From Planctomycetota bacterium (GTDB taxonomy: Bacteria; Planctomycetota; SKW154): a DNA stretch of 19,181 bases. The notes below the pieces were generated by a model that did no database searches, was not told the origin of the DNA, and saw only the letters and a program-made list of their open reading frames with translations. Numbering within the stretch: position 1 is the first letter of the stretch; every line of letters starts with the position of its first letter. The stretch lies in assembly GCA_026418755.1 (NCBI GenBank), contig JAOAAR010000006.1, positions 1-19,181 of the forward strand, in the 5' to 3' direction. The position numbers were made by a program, and so were the translations under genes. Of this stretch, positions 15,166-19,181 are shown one piece after another.

Positions 15166-18100
15166 CTACTTTCCAGTTCCCCTGCTGACGAATCCGAACT
15201 GTTCAGAATAACTGCCGCTGCCGTATGCCCTCACGCAGACCACAAAATCGCCTGCACCGAAAGAAAACTTCTCCTCCAACTTTCTGATTCTGCAGAGATT
15301 TTCAAACCGCAGTTCGCTTAACACCCCTCTCAACTTGATGTGAGAGAATCTGATTCCCCCTTTCGGCTTCTTTGAATACTCTTCATTAGACACATAGCGG
15401 AACAGAAGTCTCACCATCCTGCCTGCAAAACGGTTAAGAGGAACGACAGCCGTTCTCTTGACAGGGACAAGCGGTTCGCCTAGCGCAACAATCCGCCCGT
15501 CCCCAGTAGTGTACCAAACCATCTCTCTCTCCCCATCTTCTGTGACCACTTCTATCGAAGCAAAACTGTCTCCGCGCTCCATCTCACACTCGAAAGCAAA
15601 ACTCAATTCGCTCTTCTCCGACAGAATAAGCAATGGGTTCTCATACTCCGCCTCCGCACGCACATTAAACCCTGTAGCGGAAACCAAAACTCCGCCTTCA
15701 AGCGAGAAATTTTTTGCCTTCCACACATCTGCCTTCACAGGTAACTCAAGGGTTCTGACAACCTGAATCTTCGCAGACAAAATTTCGTACTCACGCGCAC
15801 CCTGAACTTCCTTCACACTCCCTCCATCCAGCACAACCTCCTCTAACTTAACTCTCAACAAAAACCTCTTCTTGCAACTCCCACCGTTTGCACCGTTCAA
15901 AGAGACCGTAAAACTAAACTCGCCATCCTCTTCCGGTACTCCACTTATATCCCCACCCCCAGAAAAGACTAACCCCTGCGGCAACCTTCCTTCAACAATC
16001 TGCCACCTCCCCTTCCCACCTCCGCAGATTCCTTCCAATTTCCCCTCGTAGGGCTTCCCAACAACGCCATCAGGCAGTTCTTCGCTCACAATTGCAACCG
16101 TCCCCTTCTCCAATGACAGAGAAGGGTCACCGTAAAGAACAAGTCCTGCTATATTGGCAGCCTCCGTAAACTCCTTTCCAAACAAGCGTGCATATCTGCG
16201 CTGCGCGTTGCGCAGCACCAGCCCCAATGACATTCCCTCTGCAAACTCCTCCACACACATCTTCAAAAGAGTAACGATTCCGCCATCTGAATCGTCACGC
16301 CACCCGTGAGTGAACCAAGCAGAACGAGTAGGAGCAACAACTCCCATTGCGAAATGGGCAAGCAACTCCTCCGCTACAATCCTTCTCTCTTCCCAATCGT
16401 GTTGCACCCCTTTCGAAGAGCGACGGAAACCAAGATAGTATCTTTCAGGTTGCGCAGAGTTGCAGCCTGTAATAAAGACAAAACTTGGTCCTGCCAAAGA
16501 TGCCTCCTCGACAAATTTTAAAAACGGTGGCTCTACTCTCTCCTTTACATCCAGCCGCCGTAACGGCAGTATATTCCCCAACCGGTCGCAGTTACCGTGA
16601 CTAATAAGGAAAACAGTTCGCGGATTCGCATCTCTCCACAACGAGACAAGCGCCTCAGCAGATGCAAACGGATTCTTCTCAATCTCTTCAACCCTTATCA
16701 CCCTCTCATAACCACCACAATAAACCGCTACCTCTCCCTTGTATCTCTCCTCCGCAAACAGACTCCTTACCTTCCATCCTCCTACGCCTCTTAACAACTC
16801 AGGCAACTTCTCAAATTTCGTATCAGGCGCAAGCGGTTCAACCGCCAGCAACATCTCAGGTTTCTTTCCCTCCTTGCCCCTCGCATCCTCATACTCAATC
16901 ACTCTTGTAAGAACACTCCGCACTTTCTCGCGCTCCGTCTCTACATCAAATGGAATCCTCCCAACTGCAACATCAGGCAAGGGAATGGCACCGTCGCCGC
17001 TTCCAACCGCAAAGAAACCTGTCTTCTCATCAAAATGAGCCAACAAGCCCAATGCCTCGCCTGCGTATCCATCACCATCACGGTCGAACTCTCCATCAAG
17101 CGCAGAGTAGTAATAATCTGTCGGGCAATCATGAAAATGGCTATCAAGAAAATATGCTCTCCCAAACGCAGAGTATGTCCCCATCGGATAAAGAATCTTC
17201 ATTGGAATCGCACTCGCCGCCACCTGCGGAGTCCTAAAACATTCTAACTGGAACAGCGGAACCAGATTGAGTGGCTTTGCATCAGATAGATTGACCTGCT
17301 CACTCTCCCCCTCTATATAATGTGTCCCCTCGCCTTCAACAGGAACGCCGAGAACAGAACCACTGATGATATGAATCGCCGCAATGTCACCCCTCCTCAC
17401 AAAAAACCTCTCAACCCTTATCTCGTTAAAACCTACCCCAAAACCAAACCTCTCAAACCTCTTCACGCACCTCCATACACCGCCCTCCTGCCGATACAAA
17501 AGGAGAAATGCCTCACCAGCCTCTGCTCCATTCAGATACAAAAAAGCGGTCTCTCCATCTTCTCCTGCTCTCAAATCATCCCTGCTCAAAAAAACCGTCG
17601 CTTTGTTGTGAGGAATCGCAATCACAGGTCGCTCCCTAACACAAGTCCCGAGATAAAACCTGCTCTTTGCATTCGGATGAAATGTAAAATCAACACCAAA
17701 CCTGCGCAAGTCCACAACAGCAGAACTCGGCGCCCCACTTCCTATAATCAACAGATACACAAACCGGCTTCGCCTCCACTCCTCTACAATCCCCTCTCTG
17801 AGTCTATCCGCTTCTTCTCCTTCAACTCTGTCTCCTACTATCTCCTCAATCGTTTTTACAATAACCCTCAACCCTCTTTTCTCTTTATGGAGAACGAAAC
17901 GGCGAAAGACATCGTCTCCTACAAAACTCCTGTCCGTAATGATGAGCATCTCATACTTCCTCTCTCCAACTCTTTTGTTAACTTCACTCTCTTCCTTTCC
18001 CTTCTTCCCTTCCTCGCAAACAAACCGCAGCACCGTGTCGTTCTCCAAGGGTCTTTTCACACTAAGCGCCAGCACCCTCTCCTCACCTACCCGAACAACC

Positions 18101-18309
18101 GCGAGTTTCTCAATGGAATCGGCAGGCATCTCGGCGAACCGAACATCTTCACACCCCCTCGGCAAAGCGACAAAAACCACCCCTTCAACACCTTTTTGGA
18201 GAAAGAAAGAAAGTTCGCTCTCCCGGCGTCTCGTAAGGCTCTCACTGAACAGTAGAATCAGAACCATCACCGCGACTGCGCATAGCAAAATGACCACTTT
18301 TCTTAACAA
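15166..18309 (-). CDS. Gingipain-like C25 family cysteine peptidase with Ig-like and jelly-roll-like domains
   Basis: A 1047-residue exported or membrane-tethered protein. N-terminal hydrophobic segment 4-22. A C25 propeptide/first subdomain is seen at 119-190 (MLIITDRSF...FVLHKEKRGLRVIVKTIEEI, then YLLIIG). A calcium-loop-like DYYYSALDGEFDRDGDG sits at 398-414, and PDVAVGRIPFDVETEREKV at 445-463. The catalytic dyad of clan CD is His571 (FLISHGNCDRLGN) and Cys616 (VFITGCNSAQPE). Downstream are a putative Ig domain of He_PIG type (about 741-820, LPQGLVFSGGGDISGVPEEDGEF), a beta-sandwich resembling the MAM/jelly-roll domains of immune-inhibitor-A peptidases (840-996), and a short beta tail without a recognised T9SS, LPXTG or PEP-CTERM sorting signal. 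Start is TTG 18309, with AGGGAG 8 nt upstream. Function: secreted protein processing or degradation. Confidence 0.85.
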   Translation of the reverse strand: MLRKVVILLCAVAVMVLILLFSESLTRRRESELSFFLQKGVEGVVFVALPRGCEDVRFAEMPADSIEKLAVVRVGEERVLALSVKRPLENDTVLRFVCEEGKKGKEESEVNKRVGERKYEMLIITDRSFVGDDVFRRFVLHKEKRGLRVIVKTIEEIVGDRVEGEEADRLREGIVEEWRRSRFVYLLIIGSGAPSSAVVDLRRFGVDFTFHPNAKSRFYLGTCVRERPVIAIPHNKATVFLSRDDLRAGEDGETAFLYLNGAEAGEAFLLLYRQEGGVWRCVKRFERFGFGVGFNEIRVERFFVRRGDIAAIHIISGSVLGVPVEGEGTHYIEGESEQVNLSDAKPLNLVPLFQLECFRTPQVAASAIPMKILYPMGTYSAFGRAYFLDSHFHDCPTDYYYSALDGEFDRDGDGYAGEALGLLAHFDEKTGFFAVGSGDGAIPLPDVAVGRIPFDVETEREKVRSVLTRVIEYEDARGKEGKKPEMLLAVEPLAPDTKFEKLPELLRGVGGWKVRSLFAEERYKGEVAVYCGGYERVIRVEEIEKNPFASAEALVSLWRDANPRTVFLISHGNCDRLGNILPLRRLDVKERVEPPFLKFVEEASLAGPSFVFITGCNSAQPERYYLGFRRSSKGVQHDWEERRIVAEELLAHFAMGVVAPTRSAWFTHGWRDDSDGGIVTLLKMCVEEFAEGMSLGLVLRNAQRRYARLFGKEFTEAANIAGLVLYGDPSLSLEKGTVAIVSEELPDGVVGKPYEGKLEGICGGGKGRWQIVEGRLPQGLVFSGGGDISGVPEEDGEFSFTVSLNGANGGSCKKRFLLRVKLEEVVLDGGSVKEVQGAREYEILSAKIQVVRTLELPVKADVWKAKNFSLEGGVLVSATGFNVRAEAEYENPLLILSEKSELSFAFECEMERGDSFASIEVVTEDGEREMVWYTTGDGRIVALGEPLVPVKRTAVVPLNRFAGRMVRLLFRYVSNEEYSKKPKGGIRFSHIKLRGVLSELRFENLCRIRKLEEKFSFGAGDFVVCVRAYGSGSYSEQFGFVSRGTGK

Positions 18310-18330
18310 CTCTGTCTCTCCCTAATAGAC

Positions 18331-18367
18331 TAAATAAAAAGACTGCGGAGAAAACTCCGCAGTCTTT
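18331..18367 (-). terminator. Strong intrinsic terminator after the CAP lipoprotein gene
   Basis: A perfect 13-bp stem (18338-18350 with 18355-18367) closes a four-base loop; the stem core is GACTGCGGAG. On the minus strand it is followed by TTTTTATTT. It ends transcription from the CAP gene about 40 nt past its stop and lies only 29 nt before the C25 start codon, so the peptidase probably has its own promoter near or within this gap, or receives only read-through. Confidence 0.85.
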
Positions 18368-18407
18368 AATTTTCTGCTTGAAACTCAAGCAACTATTCGC
18401 AAGCGCC

Positions 18408-19064
18408 TCAGCCCTTGCCAGGAGGACAACCGCCACCACCGCCGCCACCACCGGAACGTGCGGTTCCAAAGTTCTGTGTCCAATGCGTTCCACAACCTGT
18501 GTGACCTTGCATGTCGGTTCCGCAATTGCCAACACCGATATGCGTGTAGTTTCTGTTCAGAATGTTCGCCCTGTGACCAGGAGAGTTCATCCAGCCGTTC
18601 ATAACCGATGCAGCATCTCTGTAACCATGCGCAATGTTCTCACCAACTCCGGAAAATGGGTCAGGACAACAAGGCTTGAAGGTAAACCTGCCTGCCTTGC
18701 CTTCGCGCCCTCTCTCGGTCGGACCTTTACCGTCAGGGTTGGTATGGTCGAAGAACTTCCGCTCGCACATATCGTGTGAATGCCCTCTCGCTAAATCCCT
18801 TAAAAGGTCTGACCACGATAACGCGCTTGCCCCTGCTTTCTTCCGCTCCTCGTTAACGAGTTTGAACACTTCCTGCTCCGCTGCACTTGCCTTGGTAGGG
18901 TCACCACCAGGATTGGCACCGCCGCCACCACCTGGACCAGGAAGCCCCGGCGTCCTGAACGGGTTCTGTGTCCACTTGCCGACACGAGAACCGCTGTCAA
19001 CGCCGCAGCCTACCATCACCACCACGGCGCCTACAAAAACAACTCCCAACAAACCCCACTTCAT
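18408..19064 (-). CDS. CAP/SCP-domain lipoprotein with polyglycine tail
   Basis: A 218-residue exported protein of the cysteine-rich secretory / CAP superfamily, bacterial SCP-like branch. Residues 1-20 form a lipoprotein signal (VVFVGAVVVMVGC, Cys20). A proline/glycine linker follows (39-55). The CAP domain spans 60-200: EVFKLVNEERKKAGASAL, the His107-containing FFDHTNPDGKGPTERG, Glu142 in GVGENIAHGY, His164 in GWMNSPGHRANILN and the strand IGVG. Extra cysteines (100, 132, 133, 181, 191) suggest disulphides. The tail SGGGGGGGGCPPGKG is unusual and echoes the glycine-rich giant protein nearby. ATG 19064 is chosen over the upstream ATG 19082 because AGGAGG lies 7 nt before it. Exact activity is unknown; bacterial CAP proteins lack an agreed function. 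Confidence 0.9.
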   Translation of the reverse strand: MKWGLLGVVFVGAVVVMVGCGVDSGSRVGKWTQNPFRTPGLPGPGGGGGANPGGDPTKASAAEQEVFKLVNEERKKAGASALSWSDLLRDLARGHSHDMCERKFFDHTNPDGKGPTERGREGKAGRFTFKPCCPDPFSGVGENIAHGYRDAASVMNGWMNSPGHRANILNRNYTHIGVGNCGTDMQGHTGCGTHWTQNFGTARSGGGGGGGGCPPGKG

Positions 19065-19071
19065 AAAACCA

Positions 19072-19077
19072 CCTCCT
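19072..19077 (-). promoter_or_regulatory. Ribosome binding site fixing the CAP lipoprotein start
   Basis: AGGAGG (within AGGAGGTGG) on the minus strand, 7 nt before ATG 19062-19064. It shows that the six extra codons of the longer frame are untranslated leader. Confidence 0.75.
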
Positions 19078-19098
19078 AACAAAAACTCTCTCTTTCCA

Positions 19099-19114
19099 AT
19101 CCTATATTAAGGAT
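19099..19114 (-). other. Short inverted repeat in the leader of the CAP gene
   Basis: ATCCT-6 nt-AGGAT, a 5-bp inverted repeat about 35 nt upstream of the CAP start in an AT-rich stretch running to the window edge. It could be a small operator or leader hairpin. No convincing -35/-10 pair was found in this stretch. Confidence 0.25.
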
Positions 19115-19181
19115 ACCTATTTATCTCCTCTTATTGTATAAGAAATGTAAATGATTTTAATTTTTTCCTCCCTTTCTCTAA

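Noticed and set aside
17320..18255. 311-codon open frame on the plus strand, antisense to the C25 peptidase
   Set aside because: Its product is low-complexity and rich in Pro, Asn, Lys and Ser with no domain. It is explained by the purine-rich coding strand of the peptidase on the other side, which carries catalytic motifs.

Overview
This is a bacterial chromosomal fragment of mid-range G+C. The set of bS21, SecG, RNA polymerase omega, YicC, Gmk and CoaC, strong Shine-Dalgarno sequences and sigma70-like promoters make it bacterial. No rRNA, tRNA, phage, IS or CRISPR signal is visible. The phylum cannot be fixed from the sequence. Large secreted beta-sandwich, beta-propeller and glycine-rich proteins beside a C25 peptidase suggest an uncultivated, surface-protein-rich lineage rather than a standard model clade; that is inference.

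Left part (2-5915, plus strand): the 3' part of a large Ig-like/NHL beta-propeller protein, then rpsU (bS21), an ABC exporter ATPase and an ABC-2 permease with an unusually long extracytoplasmic loop, a membrane-anchored helical (possibly TPR-like) protein, and thpR (RNA 2',3'-cyclic phosphodiesterase). From the ATPase to thpR the genes overlap (23-nt, ATGA or TGATG, and ATGA), so they are probably one operon.

Middle part (5990-9383, minus strand, converging on the first block): tpiA-secG-yicC-gmk-rpoZ-coaC. This is a compact housekeeping operon with a clear promoter ahead of tpiA (TTGATA-17-TATAAT). It covers glycolysis, Sec export, RNA decay, GMP phosphorylation, RNA polymerase assembly and coenzyme A synthesis. 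Several starts are set by Shine-Dalgarno position, including a TTG start for gmk. The coaB half of CoaBC is absent here.

Right part (9423-19064): an extracytoplasmic block. A 1641-residue lipoprotein-like protein (minus) carries seven tandem beta-sandwich repeats of about 113 residues with Asp-box-like hairpins, then three glycine-rich modules of about 253 residues. Divergent from it is a single-pass membrane protein with a C-terminal PDZ-like domain. Further right, on the minus strand, lie a gingipain-like (C25) cysteine peptidase with Ig-like and jelly-roll-like domains, and a CAP/SCP lipoprotein ending in a polyglycine tail. A strong intrinsic terminator separates the last two. These four genes look like a surface-protein neighbourhood whose joint function is unknown, and it is the best candidate in the window for something undescribed.
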